DNA of 64,000 bases from the NCBI RefSeq assembly GCF_902686445.1, contig NC_062223.1, forward strand, positions 57,561,998 through 57,625,997. The letters run 5' to 3'. This document shows positions 34,800-45,263 of this stretch, one piece after another. The stretch's first letter is position 1, and each line of letters starts with the position of its first letter. Both the position numbers and the translations under genes were made by a program. The DNA comes from Sciurus carolinensis (Eukaryota > Chordata > Mammalia > Rodentia > Sciuridae). The notes beneath the pieces were generated by a model, which had not been told where the DNA came from, did no database searches, and was given only the letters and a program-made list of their open reading frames with translations.

Positions 34800-35060
34800 T
34801 CTGTTGGGGGAAGGTCCTTGCAGATGGGATTAAATTAAGGCTCTTAAAATCAGGAGCTAATCCTGGATTATCTGGGTAGGCTTTATCTAAATGCCATCCC
34901 AACTTTCCTAATAAGATAGACACAAAGAGCCGAAGCCACACCGAGGAGAAGGTGATGTGACAATGAGGCAGAGACTGAAGTGATGTGACCACCAACCCCA
35001 GAATACCAGTATAACCAGGGTCAATTCTGACATGCCGCTGAGGTAAATGCACACCAAATG
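34800..35060 (+). mobile_element. MLT1-type MaLR LTR remnant
   Basis: GGTCCTTGCAGATGGGATTA, AATTAAGGCTCTTAAAATCA, GATAGACACAAAGAGCC and GTGACAATGAGGCAGAGACT follow an MLT1-like LTR in sense orientation. Confidence 0.65.
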
Positions 35061-35505
35061 TTTGAATCCTTTCTGGCCTTCTCTGCATTATAGCAGGCTC
35101 TGGTTGTGCAGAACTCAGCTGCCTGTATCCTAAGCCAACAGCACATCCACATATGAGCAGAACCAATCTTATGATGACAGTGCTGTCGTCAATTTTCTAC
35201 AGATTTCTATTGGTGATATTCAAAACCATGGAAATAGACACATCATAGCTCCATTTACTCAGTCATAGAAGTTGGGGCTTTCTGGTTTGGAAGCTTGTTT
35301 TGCTTTGTTTTTATTTCATTCAACAAAGTAGCAAACACAAGCAAGTACATAGGATGTTAAATGTTCACAGAAAACTTTGACTTGCTCGAGTGGCTTCTAG
35401 ATCAAAGTCTCCAACACATGTGTGATCTCCTTCCACGTGCCCACCACTGTGCCAGCACTAAAATCAATCATGGGTGCAGGGGGAGTTGCAGCTTTTGCCC
35501 TTAAA
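35061..35505. other. Unassigned stretch
   Basis: No recognised gene or repeat. Confidence 0.35.
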
Positions 35506-35509
35506 ATAA

Positions 35510-35745
35510 TTTTCAATAATAATTATGCTAATGATGATAACTGACATTTAATGCTTACTCTATAACAAGATACTTGCTTTATGTTGATAAACCCAGTTAA
35601 TCCTCACAATGATTCTTTGTGGTAGGTACGACGCTGTCTTCCTACTTTTACTGATGTCTTATGGAAAGTTTAAATAGGAGCCCAAGGTTAACTACATGAA
35701 TATAAGTTTCTAAACCCAAGAAACCATGCTGCTAACCACTGGGAT
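35510..35745 (-). repeat. MIR SINE
   Basis: TTAATCCTCACAATGATTCT, GTGGTAGGTACGACGCTGTC and TGCTGCTAACCACTGGGATA are antisense MIR. Confidence 0.85.
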
Positions 35746-36059
35746 ACCCCAGTTTAGTAAGCTAGAAGATGAAGATATGAGAGGTTGTATGTGAATACAT
35801 TAGGATCAGAGACAAAAGTAGAAAATATGGGCTGAATTATTCTCAAATGATACCTTGCAAGGACCCTTTAGCCTAGATTTGAAAGATGAGCAGGATTCAG
35901 ATAGACCTCAAGGGTGAGCTGGGTAGGTGAAGGCCTAAGAGAAGGAATAAGCACTGTGCATTAGGATGAGTGCAGGGAACAGTTTGTTGAAGAGCCGTGG
36001 GAACGGCGGTGGAGGACACTCAAAGGGTGATGGGCACGTGCGCGTGATATCACAAACAT

Positions 36060-36445
36060 CCATGCACCATGGCTTATCAGATGGTACACTCTATGGAGGT
36101 CTAGTATGTCGTATTTGAATGATACTTCAATGATGCTGTTTTTAAAACTGAAAATATAAATTCGACATACAGCATGATTCAATTTATATGATATTCTGGA
36201 AAAGAGACCACCAAAAAAAAAAAAAAAAAAAAAACCCAGATCAATAGTTACCAGAATTACCAGGAGTGGGGATGGGGGAAAGGGAATTTGGAAATAGAGG
36301 AGTAATAGAAATGTTCTAAATCTTAATTGTGGTGTTGATGACATATTTACATTCTTTTTGTCATGAGCACTTAGAACTATATATTTAACAAGGATGAATT
36401 TTACTACATGCAAATATATACCAATAAATCTGACTTTTAAAAAGA
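36060..36445 (+). repeat. Old L1 (L1M-type) 3' end
   Basis: CAATAGTTACCAGAATTACC, ATCTTAATTGTGGTGTTGAT, GAGCACTTAGAACTATATAT and ACATGCAAATATATACCAAT follow an old L1 3' UTR. An internal A run (36212-36234) looks like slippage. Confidence 0.7.
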
Positions 36446-36589
36446 AATATTCCAAGCACATAGATACACATCTGCATGTATTTGTAAATAGAGGTCAATA
36501 AATAAATCCTGCTGGGGCCAAAATGCTGAAAAACCCAGTGCAGACTTCAAAGACTGACTCCCCATGTATGTATTGCTTTTTATAGTTTT

Positions 36590-36790
36590 AAAGTCTTTTC
36601 ATATCTAATATGTCATTTGATCCAGTCACCAACTATAGGAAGAAGGGAGAGGAAAGGATTGTGTACTGATCATGGAACGAGGACACTGAGGCAGGGAGGT
36701 TAAAGTGTCTCACTTAACCATCACACAGTTCAGAAGGAATGGAGTTAAGCCCAGTACAGGCAGACCTTCTGGCTTCTAGCCTGCTGCTCT
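36590..36790 (-). repeat. MIR SINE
   Basis: TTTTCATATCTAATATGTCA, GGACACTGAGGCAGGGAGGT and CCTTCTGGCTTCTAGCCTGC are antisense MIR. Confidence 0.75.
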
Positions 36791-36867
36791 TCCCATACAC
36801 TCACCAACCATCCCCAACCCACCCATCCCCAGCTTTGAGGTTCTTCCTGCTTGCAATCCATGGTCTT

Positions 36868-37043
36868 TTTTTTTTTTTTGTACTGAGGATTTAACCCAGC
36901 ATGTTACCAAGGAGCTACATCCCCAGTCCTTTTTTTTTTTATTTTGAGACAGGGTCTCACTAAGTTACTGAGACTGGCCTTGAACTTGCAATCTTCCTGC
37001 CTCAGCCTCCCAAGCCATTGGGAATGGAGGAATGAGGCCACTA
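36868..37043 (-). mobile_element. Composite B1/ID SINE with target duplication
   Basis: GTACTGAGGATTTAACCCAG and GAGCTACATCCCCAGTCCTT are the inverted ID part. GAGACAGGGTCTCACTAAGT and TGCCTCAGCCTCCCAAG are the inverted B1 part, truncated at the right. Flanks CATGGTCTT (36859-36867) and CATGATCTT (37044-37052) differ at one base. Confidence 0.88.
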
Positions 37044-37052
37044 CATGATCTT

Positions 37053-37389
37053 GTGTGACCAGAGAGAAATCCAAATCAAGACCACCGTCCTAGGTTCCCT
37101 CCATGTTCAGCTCATGGCGGCATGACTGAGAAGTGATGCTGGTAGCGTCGGGGCACATCACCCAACATGCCCACTCCTTAGAGGGACCCACAGGTCTTCC
37201 TTCCCCATCTATAACCCCAGTTATGAATGGTTACAGGAGAAAAACAGCAGACAAAAACCTCAGCCAGGGAAAGCCTATAAATTCCTGACCGATACTTCTC
37301 AAAACTCTCAAGGTTATCAAAAACAAGTAAAGTTAAAAAAAAGTCACAGCAGAGGAGAAGAAGTAGATACAACAGCTAAGTATAATATG
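37053..37389. other. Unassigned stretch
   Basis: No recognised gene or repeat. Confidence 0.35.
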
Positions 37390-37640
37390 GTGTTCTGATG
37401 GGAGCCTGGGATAGAAAAGGGGCATTCATGGAAAAGCTAGTGAAATCTGAATAAAGACTGGAGTTTAGATCATAATAGTAATGTGCCAGTTTTGTTCCGT
37501 AGTTGTGATGAAGGAGCCAGAGTGACATAAGGTGTTAACAACAGGGAAGATGAGGAGATGGGCATATGAGAACTCCATGCTGCCTTTGTATCTTTTCTAT
37601 AAAACTCAAATTATTCCAAAATAGTTTATTTAAAGAATCT
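37390..37640 (+). repeat. Old L1 3' end
   Basis: AATAGTAATGTGCCAGTTTT, ATGAGAACTCCATGCTGCCT and TATAAAACTCAAATTATTCC are the old L1 3' UTR end (a relative of the CTAAAACTATTC...AAAATAAAG type). Confidence 0.65.
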
Positions 37641-38770
37641 TGGTGGAGGTCATAGATGCTTTTGTCCTTCACTGTTGAATCTTTTCCCAAGAAACAAAGG
37701 GCATATTTTATTTTTAGCGGGGATAATTAATTTTCAAGCCAAGCACAGGAGCTTCTGTCCCAGGGACCTTCCAGGTTCCCAAGGCAGCCTGAAGATGAGA
37801 CCACCAGCCCTTGGACTTCTTCCTCGGGAGCAGCAGAACCTGGCTCTTTGAGCACAGTGAAGTCATCCTGGTGGTGTATGGATCAGGACCGCTGAGGTCA
37901 GAGGGTGAGGGTGGCCTCCTTGCTGCTCTTTTGAAGCCTTGCTGGTCGAATCTGCTCTGGACAGGGTCACTGCTGGAGGTAGCGGAGGACAGGTGTCCCA
38001 TCTAAGTCTAGGGGATTCCAGTGATTCCCTGTGAGAAAAGAAGTATGTGAGTGGGAGAAAGAGAGACAGACAGGCAGACAGACAGAGACAGACCAGACTG
38101 ATGACTGGGAGAGAGGGAACTGAATGCTGAAGGAGGAGGTTATGGGGAGTGACCTGAGACAGGCTCCTGGAAATAATCCCTCAGCAGGGAAGCGGCTAGT
38201 CCTTTTGGAAACCAATGAAGCAAGAAAGTGGTGTTGACCAACCTATTGTGCAGGCCATTTTTATTATCAGCAAATAAATGAAAGGCTGAAACTGTCCTTT
38301 AGTACCAAGACTAATAGTCTTTGTGATTCCTTCCCTCTGACTCCATCCAGCTATCCACCCTGCATTCTGCCCATCCTGCCTCCACATAATTTTTTTTCCC
38401 TTTTCATTTGCTATAATCACTGTAGCTCTCCATTTTCCTGCAACAGACTTTCCCCCTTTCCTCTTCTCCTCTCATCCTCTCTTGAAGAATTGTTCTGTTT
38501 CTCAAATGTGGCCACTTACTTGAGGCCTTAATGCTGCCGGCACCCTTGGTGGCAGCCTGCAGCACACAAAGCAGTCACACCAAGTCATGCCTCAAGCACA
38601 TTTTCAAGGGCTAGTAGGCTACTCTGACAGGTACTGCTGAAGGAGTCTGCCCAGGGCACCATGATAAAAACTAAAATCCCCACATCCTTTCTTCAGAGCA
38701 AGTTTGACACATTTGCTCCTAAAATGAATATTTCCTTTTCAACTGTCTTATTCAGGGAAAGTGAAGTTTT
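37641..38770. other. Unassigned 1.1-kb stretch with a (GACA)n repeat
   Basis: 38052-38094 is an imperfect GACA repeat. Small frames on both strands overlap and have no domain. TTCCCCCTTTCCTCTTCTCC (38450-38469) opens a pyrimidine-rich run. Confidence 0.4.
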
Positions 38771-38774
38771 AGAT

Positions 38775-39235
38775 GTGGTATCAGAGAGGATCCAGTCAGG
38801 AAACAGAAACCACATCAATAATGTTAACAGAGATAGTTTACAATAAATGGCTGTTCACCAGAAATTGGAGAACTGAAAAGACAAAAAGGGAATAATGAAG
38901 TTTCTCTGAGATAACTGCAGGAAGCACTATTGTGGCCTGGCTGGAGGAGTAAAGGGGAAAGTAAGGAGGCCCTACAGAAATGGAACCAGACCTCAGAGGA
39001 AGGTGTGCTAACTTGCCAGGGCTGGGTCTGAAAATGGGAGGGAAAGAATGAAAGCCAGAACCAGCTGCTCTATTGAAATCAACTGCCACTGCCAAGGCGA
39101 AGAGACAGTGATGCTGGCAGGAAATAGAAGCAAATGGGAAGACACTTTCCCTCTTCCTGACTCATCGCTATGCAGCGCCCCCTACTGGCAGAGCCTAACA
39201 TGAGTTCAGCAACAAAAGAAATGGGTTAGCAGAAT
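38775..39235. repeat. Unclassified old mammalian interspersed repeat
   Basis: The layout (CAGTCAGGAAACAGAAACCA at the left, then GGACCAG-like and GCGCCCCCTACTGGCAGAGC phrases) resembles a dispersed mammalian repeat I have seen but cannot name. The strand is not assigned. It contains the strong CTCF-like site at 39173-39188. Confidence 0.35.
39173..39188 (-). promoter_or_regulatory. Strong CTCF-like motif
   Basis: CAGCGCCCCCTACTGG reads CCAGTAGGGGGCGCTG on the minus strand and fits all 16 positions of CCASYAGRKGGCRSYR. It has the same orientation as the site at 29519-29534. Confidence 0.65.
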
Positions 39236-39464
39236 CCCAGTTCCAGCACCACAAGAGCTAGGTATGAAAAAGTAGGTGGGAATTTGAAACATGGTAACTC
39301 ATTAACCAGGCTCCATGGAAATAGAAGGAATGAAAGGCATAAATTTACAATTTCTCAAATGACCATTCCATAGATAAGCCTTGTAAATGTATATGCATAT
39401 ACTGTTATAAACTTATAACTCCAGTTTCTAGCAATGATATCTGAGGCTTGGCAAAGAACCTGGT

Positions 39465-39620
39465 AAATGTCCTAATTCAGCTCTCACAAAGACCCGAGGA
39501 GGTAGATACCAAAAGAATCTTAATTTTATAGACACAAATATTAAGACTTAGATTAAGTGATTTGCTTATGATGCTCAGAAAGTAGTAGATCCAAATCAAG
39601 ACCTCAGAAAGTTCATGTGT
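39465..39620 (-). repeat. MIR SINE fragment
   Basis: AAGACCCGAGGAGGTAGATA, TTATAGACACAAATATTAAG and GTGATTTGCTTATGATGCTC are antisense MIR. Confidence 0.6.
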
Positions 39621-39774
39621 AGTCATAGCATCAAATGAATGCACACATCTACCATAACACGGAGGGAAAACAGAAAAGGGTGCTTGCAAACAAGTGTGAC
39701 AGTAACATATGCAGCCAATAAAATTATGATACAGACACACATGCATTAACATGGAGAATTTATAATAGGCACAT

Positions 39775-39985
39775 GGGAACTGCTTTTTAGATTTTTGGCA
39801 TTAACATATATTATCCTCATAACAACCTAATATAGTAGATCCCATTATTATCATCTCCATTTTACAGATGAGGAATCTGAGGTAGCATAAAGGTTAAATA
39901 AATTAAGGTCATAGAGCTAGCATTGATTGGGTCAGGATTTAAAATAGGCATTCAGATTCAGAGCACATGATGTTAACCAACACCC
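39775..39985 (-). repeat. MIR SINE
   Basis: TATTATCCTCATAACAACCT, CATCTCCATTTTACAGATGA and ATAGAGCTAGCATTGATTGG are antisense MIR. Confidence 0.9.
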
Positions 39986-39999
39986 TATTCTGATTGCTG

Positions 40000-40124
40000 T
40001 AGAATGTAAAAATTGTCATGACATCCTATTCAGTTAAAAAGGAAGCATTTCGGAAAATAATGTGTATGGTGTTGTGCCCTTTCTATAAAAAATGAATATA
40101 TTTGTGTTCAGATATACTTATATG
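40000..40124 (+). repeat. Possible old L1 fragment
   Basis: GTGTATGGTGTTGTGCCCTT followed by TCTATAAAAAATGAATATAT resembles the L1M ATAGTATGCTACCATTTGTGTAAAA stretch. The match is weak. Confidence 0.3.
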
Positions 40125-40148
40125 TTTGTGTGTGTGTGTGTGTGTGTT
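40125..40148. repeat. (TG)n microsatellite
   Basis: An uninterrupted GT run. Confidence 0.95.
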
Positions 40149-40885
40149 TAATTTTGGTCCATATGGCAATGTCCGGGGGGGTCTATAATAAAATATTAAC
40201 AATAGCTATCACAAGGAGGCGATTTGGTTTTTTTTTTCTTTATTATTTTTAAATAACTACATGGCTTTCTATAATAAACATGGTCTTTATAAGAAAATTT
40301 TAAGGATTTCTTTAAAGAAATTATTGTCATCTCGGGGAAAATAATCTGACAACTGGAACAGCTTTGTAATATTTGGTTTGGAAGAAAAAAAAAAAAAAGG
40401 AAACTTGAGTCTGCGATAGACATGAACAACGGAAAAGAGACTCACCAGCGTCTCCTTCAGCCAGGCACCATAACAAACAGTTGTCGACAATCACTCCCTA
40501 CCTGGAGAAGGCAGGAGCCAAGTCCTGTGTGTGGTTTTAAGTGTGTTCCCTTCTCCTCTGTGCTACAGGAGGGTTTGCAAATTTACTGAACATAAGTGTG
40601 AGCATTTCACTTTGAAACTCCTGCCTCCCAGATCCTGATCACAAGGCCGGCTCCCTCTGAACGCTGAGGTCTGTGTGCTGGAACATTGTTGTGGTCGCGG
40701 TGATGTTATCCCTGTGCACCAGGAGTATTCGCTCCAGTCTCCCCAAGCCATATGTTGCCTTGGAAACACCATGATTCTCACAGAGATCTAAGCAAAGGGA
40801 AATAATAAAAATAATAAAATCTTACACTTTAAAGCTATCTTTCATGCCACCAAGGCGCCTTGCTGAATCCTTCCTCTGAATAAAA
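40149..40885. other. Unassigned stretch with an RFX-like motif
   Basis: T- and A-rich sequence at 40220-40400, then mixed sequence without recognised repeat. GTTGCCTTGGAAAC (40754-40767) is an imperfect RFX X-box palindrome (12 of 14). Confidence 0.35.
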
Positions 40886-40889
40886 CAGA

Positions 40890-41165
40890 GAGACAGGCAG
40901 AGTGGCTCATACCATGGGTCGTCCTGATAATTAACAATTAGAGAAAACAGATTGATCTTTGTTGTTGGGATAATTCAGGTCAAAGTAGTTTTCCATCTGA
41001 ATTAAGTGGATCGCCAAGGTCAACATTTTCATGGTCAGTAAGATTCTGTCCCTATCTAAACGCACCAACATAAAAAAGGCCTCTGTGGGAAGAAGCCATG
41101 AAACATCTTGTCATCATGGTATCAACTCACTTGAAAGAAAGTTCTGACGTAATTCAGGCAATCTT
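40890..41165. promoter_or_regulatory. Candidate conserved noncoding element
   Basis: It lies in repeat-free sequence and ends directly before the MER5A-like element. It packs GATAATTAACAATTAG (40926-40941), a SOX/LEF-like GATCTTTGTTGTT (40952-40964), CAGGTCAAAG (40977-40986) and CCAAGGTCAAC (41013-41023) nuclear-receptor-like half-sites. Function is inferred. Confidence 0.35.
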
Positions 41166-41171
41166 CCCTCT

Positions 41172-41402
41172 GGAGCAATGGTCGGCAAACTTGTTCTGTT
41201 AAAGGCCAGATACTAAATATTTTCCAGTTCTGCTGGCCATGTGGGCTTGGCACAATTACTCAACTCTGCCCTTGCAGGGTGAAAGTAGCCACAGGTGATA
41301 CATAAGAAGGAATGAGCATGACCAGGTTCTCATGAACTTTATGGAAACAGGTCATGGGCTAAATTTGACCCATGAGCTGTAGTTTGCTATCCTTGCTCTA
41401 GA
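41172..41402. mobile_element. MER5A-like nonautonomous hAT DNA transposon
   Basis: TGGTCGGCAAACTTGTTCTG at the left and GCTGTAGTTTGCTATCCTTG at the right are the degenerate terminal inverted repeats. Between them are GGCCAGATACTAAATATTTT, CTCAACTCTGCCCTTGCAGG and CTAAATTTGACCCATGAGC, all in MER5A order. Confidence 0.88.
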
Positions 41403-41500
41403 GCATGGGCTGAGTATCCCCAAACAGCAGTCTTCAAGGATTACCCTCAAGAAAATTGGGAAGTTGGCAAAATTGTTCTTACTGTTTCATTTGGTAAAGG
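41403..41500. other. Unassigned short stretch
   Basis: No recognised feature. Confidence 0.3.
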
Positions 41501-41504
41501 TGTT

Positions 41505-41895
41505 GTATCCCTCAAGCCAGACTCAGGAACAAACCTTGGGAATCGAAAGCAAAAAAGCAAATAAAGTTTAGAACTTTGAGGGAGAAGGATATAAAAAGCA
41601 AGTTAGCCAGGAAATCAACTAGAAAACTTTTGGTGAATACAGGGGATTCAAAGATGGCAAAGCAGTAGGGGAGTGGAGGCTACTTGTGACTGCATGGTCA
41701 GGGAAGACTCCTGAGCAAGATTCTTTGAACTCACTAGAGAGCGAAGAGGAGCTGAGAACACAAAGGGCTGGACAAAGAGTAGGTTATCAGGGGTCGAGAA
41801 CCAGAATGCAACAGCCTGAGGCAGCAACAGGCCTAGTGGGTTTGAGGAGCGGGGTGTCCAGCGCAGCTGGAATTAACCTCATAATAAACAAGGAG
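41505..41895 (-). repeat. L2 LINE fragment, degraded
   Basis: GGTCAGGGAAGACTCCTGAG and CAACAGCCTGAGGCAGCAAC are antisense L2 phrases. The strongest part is 41690-41840. Confidence 0.55.
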
Positions 41896-42575
41896 AGCAG
41901 GGTTTGAGGTAGGGCTCTGATAAGAGGTAGTCAAGGGTCACCACAGGCAGGACCTTCTGAGCCACAGAGCTTCACCTTGACCTCCCCTTTCCCCTGAACT
42001 GGCGTCTGGGCTCTTACACAACCTGCATGCTCAGGCCCTGGACCTGCCCCAGCTCTTCCCGCATCCAAGAGTGGCTCCTCCTTGACCAGGTCTAAAGGTG
42101 TGTAAGTGGAATAGGCTCCCCTCTCAAGTAAACACACTGGTCTCGTGCGCAGTGATAGACTTAAGTAAAATTAATTTTTACAGGAGTATGATTTTAGACA
42201 CCGAATCAAGCATCTTCTTAGCATGTGCCTTTCTTAAAATCAAAGTTTAGACCAAGAAAAATAAGGAATCAACTAGCTGAGTGATTCAGGGCCATGTTCA
42301 CTGAATGCAAAAAAGAAAATAAAACATACTTAACTCCTTCAGCTTCTGCATTCTCTGTCAAGGACAATAATTTTTCAAACTAGAAAGCACAGAACATACA
42401 TGCTGAAGTAGACGTCTAAACTCAAGGTAAAGAGAACTGGTGAACTAGATTTAAACTATTTCAAATGAGATGAATGACCCAGGCCCAGGCCCACACCAAT
42501 GATAACTCAGGGTAGGGAGGGCATCTCCAACATGTGTGTGTGAACTGTGAGACCAGGAGAGGAGCCAGAAAAGGT
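41896..42575. other. Unassigned stretch
   Basis: No recognised gene or repeat. It is AT-rich in 42130-42420. Confidence 0.35.
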
Positions 42576-42708
42576 AACGTCCTTTTTTTGGTTCTTGTTT
42601 TGTTTCCAGGGATTGAATCCAGAGGAGCTTAACCACTGTGCAACATCCCCAGCCCTTTTTTATACTTTATTTAGAGACAGAATCTCCCTGAGTTGCTTAG
42701 GGTCTCAC

Positions 42709-43161
42709 TGTGGTGGGTTTTCAGTCACATCCTACATGGATGAGAAAAGGGTTAACTGCCTGAGGATGATGTTGGCTATAAATTAATCAATTACCCATAA
42801 ACTTATCTAATCAATAAACACACAAGAGCCAATACTCTTTTTCAAATGAGAGGGGGTGTGACAGATGGGGCCATACCAGATCTGACCTCTAACAACATGG
42901 AGTAGCCCACCACTCCTTTATTTATAGTCACACAGGTAAAGGGGTCTGAACAAGGAGGGGCTACTTCTGTGATGAACAGGATGGGGTGCTCAGGGAAGCT
43001 ACCACATAACCAGTCGGGGAACCATTCCCACACAGGGCCATATACCCCCGCCCCCTGGTGATCTGGGGCAGTCTTCCATGGCTGCCAGTTCCTGGGAGTC
43101 AGACCTCAGTGTCCCCTGGCTCAACCAAGTCTGATTCTGCTAGACAGGGATGGCTCCCACA
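42709..43161 (-). mobile_element. Solo LTR of the 1567-1915 ERV family, 453 bp, inside a SINE
   Basis: Minus-strand ends are TGTGGGAGCC and CCCACCACA. It shares with 1567-1915 the blocks GGATGAGAAAAGGGTTAA, AAACACACAAGAGCCAATA, the TTTATTTATA box and CTTCTGTGATG. It carries about 90 extra bases near 43020-43120 that copy one lacks. The flanks TCTCAC (42703-42708) and TCTCTC (43162-43167) form a 6-bp target duplication with one mismatch. No internal viral genes are present. Confidence 0.88.
43046..43061 (-). promoter_or_regulatory. CTCF-like motif inside the LTR
   Basis: CCCCGCCCCCTGGTGA fits 14 of 16 positions of the inverted core YRSYGCCMYCTRSTGG. It lies in the extra block of this LTR copy that the other copy lacks. 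Confidence 0.4.
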
Positions 43162-43261
43162 TCTCTCTAAGTTGCTAAGGCTGGTTTCGATCTTGGAATC
43201 CTCCTGCCTCAGCCTCCGGAGCCTCTGGGATTACGGGTGGGCACCGCTGTGCCCAGGAGCA

Positions 43262-43535
43262 ATGTTCTTTTCAGAAAGTGGGATGAAGGAGATTCTAAAA
43301 CCACAACGCGCAAGTTGAATACCAGTCCCTCCCCCCAAATCATAAAGAGATAATTAAATAATAGCACTTCAAGAACAAAGGGACGTGGCTCACTAGGAAC
43401 AGATCTCACAAGATCACCTGCATTTTTCTTGGGGTAGGGTGGTCACATTTGACAGAAGCATATTATACAACTCAGCTCAAGTGCCAGGCTACAGCAGGGC
43501 CAGACAGAGTTCTAGCCTTCATTAGTGGAGGTCTC
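43262..43535. other. Unassigned stretch
   Basis: No recognised gene or repeat. Confidence 0.3.
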
Positions 43536-43539
43536 TAGT

Positions 43540-43760
43540 AACATGCCACCGGGCTCTGTCCTTCATCCTCTCATGCTCAACACTCATCAGTATGTTGATG
43601 AGGACATGGAAGGCATGCCTATCAAATTATGCATCACGCAATGAGGTCCTAATTGGGCTGAAGCTAATGAAAAGAATTTGAATATTAATACATCTTCAAT
43701 CTTTCACAAGCTAACTCTAGAAGTGCAGGGTGTAGACTTCTGCTTAACAGTAGTTGGTTG
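43540..43760 (+). repeat. CR1/L3-type LINE relic
   Basis: CAACACTCATCAGTATGTTG, ATGAGGACATGGAAGGCATG and CCTATCAAATTATGC match the conserved reverse transcriptase stretch of CR1/L3 elements. GGGCTGAAGCTAATGAAAAG then fits the next block of the same family. Confidence 0.6.
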
Positions 43761-44149
43761 ACACAGACGTTTATCTTCTTTCCCTCCCAAGTAAATAGAA
43801 TTGGGAAAGAAACATCAGTGGATGTGAGATTTTAATAAATTTTTGTCAGTGTTTCCTATTGATTCTTAGAAAAGCTTAAGAATTGATCAAAACTGCCATG
43901 GAGAAGGGCCAGGCAGTGCAGAGTTAAGGTCTGTCTGTGTGAACACTGGACCTGCTCATCCGTCTTTCCAGGGGACATGCAGAGCAACTGCAGCTAGATA
44001 AGGACACCACCCTGTCACTACCACCTCCCAGAGAGGAGATAGGAAAGCCTTCTCTGGGGAAACAGAACCACCCAAATAAAAGACTCATATAGTAATGTTT
44101 GGCTTGTCCTCTTATCAGTCTCCTACCCAATCACCCAAGAGCAAAACCT
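43761..44149. other. Unassigned stretch
   Basis: No recognised gene or repeat. Confidence 0.3.
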
Positions 44150-44608
44150 GCTAATTGACATCCCCCATATCTAGACACAAAAGTATCCATCAGATTTTTA
44201 ATACCTTACTATTGGATACAGATGGACACCCATGATCTTTGAGAAGGATCATCAATGTAAAGAAAGGGGAAGTTCAATAGAAAAATGTAAGGTAAAGGAA
44301 ACAGATAAAATGCAGGAAGCAAAGACTTCAAAGAAATGCATCTAATCAACTTCCTTAAAAATGATACTGTGTACAAAATAGAATAGGATATTAAGAAAAA
44401 GAAAATAATAAGAAAGCTTGTGAAATAATAAAATAAGATAGTCTATTTTTAAGAAGGAAAGAGTTGAGAGAGTTGAAAAAAATCTTCTAAGAAGTAAACC
44501 AAAAAGAAAAAAAAAAAAAGGAATGGAAATCGGGGGACAAAGTTAAAGATTCAACAGCTGAAACATGAGGACCAATGTCCAACCAAAGCGAATTCCTGAA
44601 AGAAAAAA

Positions 44609-44628
44609 GAGAGAGAGAGAGAGAGAAA
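44609..44628. repeat. (GA)n microsatellite
   Basis: An uninterrupted GA run. A short (GAAT)n lies nearby at 44665-44684. Confidence 0.9.
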
Positions 44629-45067
44629 GAACAGAGGGGGAAAAAAGAAAAGAGAAATCATTATGAACGAATGAATGAATGAATCTCCAGGATGAAGGAC
44701 TTACATGGGCCTGGAAGAGTGATGACAAAAGACTACCACCAAGCCTTCTCTTAGTGAAATTCCAAATCCCAGGGATAAAAAGAAAACCCTAAGAGCTTCA
44801 GAGAGAAAAAAAATGAGCTATTTATAAAACACCATGATCATACCAACAAAGGACTTCTCGAGGTCAAAGTCATATCTTAAGAACTCAAACTATCTGTAGC
44901 ACCCCGACTTAGAGTACAAAATCAAACGTAGAATAGAGTAGGAAAGAATTACTAAGAAAAAGTAAGCCGACCCCCAGGAAACACCGTAAACACATATTGC
45001 ACAAATAGCGTGTGTTTTTGTTTGAATATAATTGGTGAAAATGTCAGTTTTTTAAAGGCAGCAGTGG

Positions 45068-45105
45068 TTTTGTTTTGTTTTGTTTTGTTTTGTTTTGTTT
45101 GTTTT
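45068..45105. repeat. (TTTTG)n microsatellite
   Basis: About seven tandem TTTTG units. Confidence 0.95.
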
Positions 45106-45246
45106 TAGCTATTTCATCCCATTCTGGACCAAACTTCTCTTTAAGTAGTTTATTATGGAAGATTGTCACGCTAACTTAAAGGAAAGGGTGAGGGAGTTAT
45201 GTAAATTGTCTGCTAGAGAATTAAATTTTAAAAATCCTGAATGTGA

Positions 45247-45263
45247 AAAAAAAAAAAAAAAAA
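45247..45263. repeat. Poly(A) tract inside the HAL1 relic
   Basis: About 17 A bases between CTGAATGTG and GATTCTAG, where HAL1 normally has a short AAAA. Slippage expansion is the simplest reading. Confidence 0.8.

Larger units (their letters stand above)
42587..43260 (-). mobile_element. Composite B1/ID SINE split by an LTR
   Basis: 42587-42708 holds the inverted ID part and the start of the B1 part (GAGACAGAATCTCCCTGAGT, TTAGGGTCTCAC). 43168-43260 resumes with TAAGTTGCTAAGGCTGG and ends GGGATTACGGGTGGGCACC. Joined at the LTR, the two halves run in the same order as the SINE at 59179-59411. Outer flanks AACGTCCTTTT (42576-42586) and AATGTTCTTTT (43261-43271) agree at 9 of 11. Confidence 0.92.

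Noticed and set aside
35961..36461. 166-residue minus-strand frame
   Set aside because: It is the antisense of an old L1 3' UTR with an A run; the poly-F stretch is the run itself.
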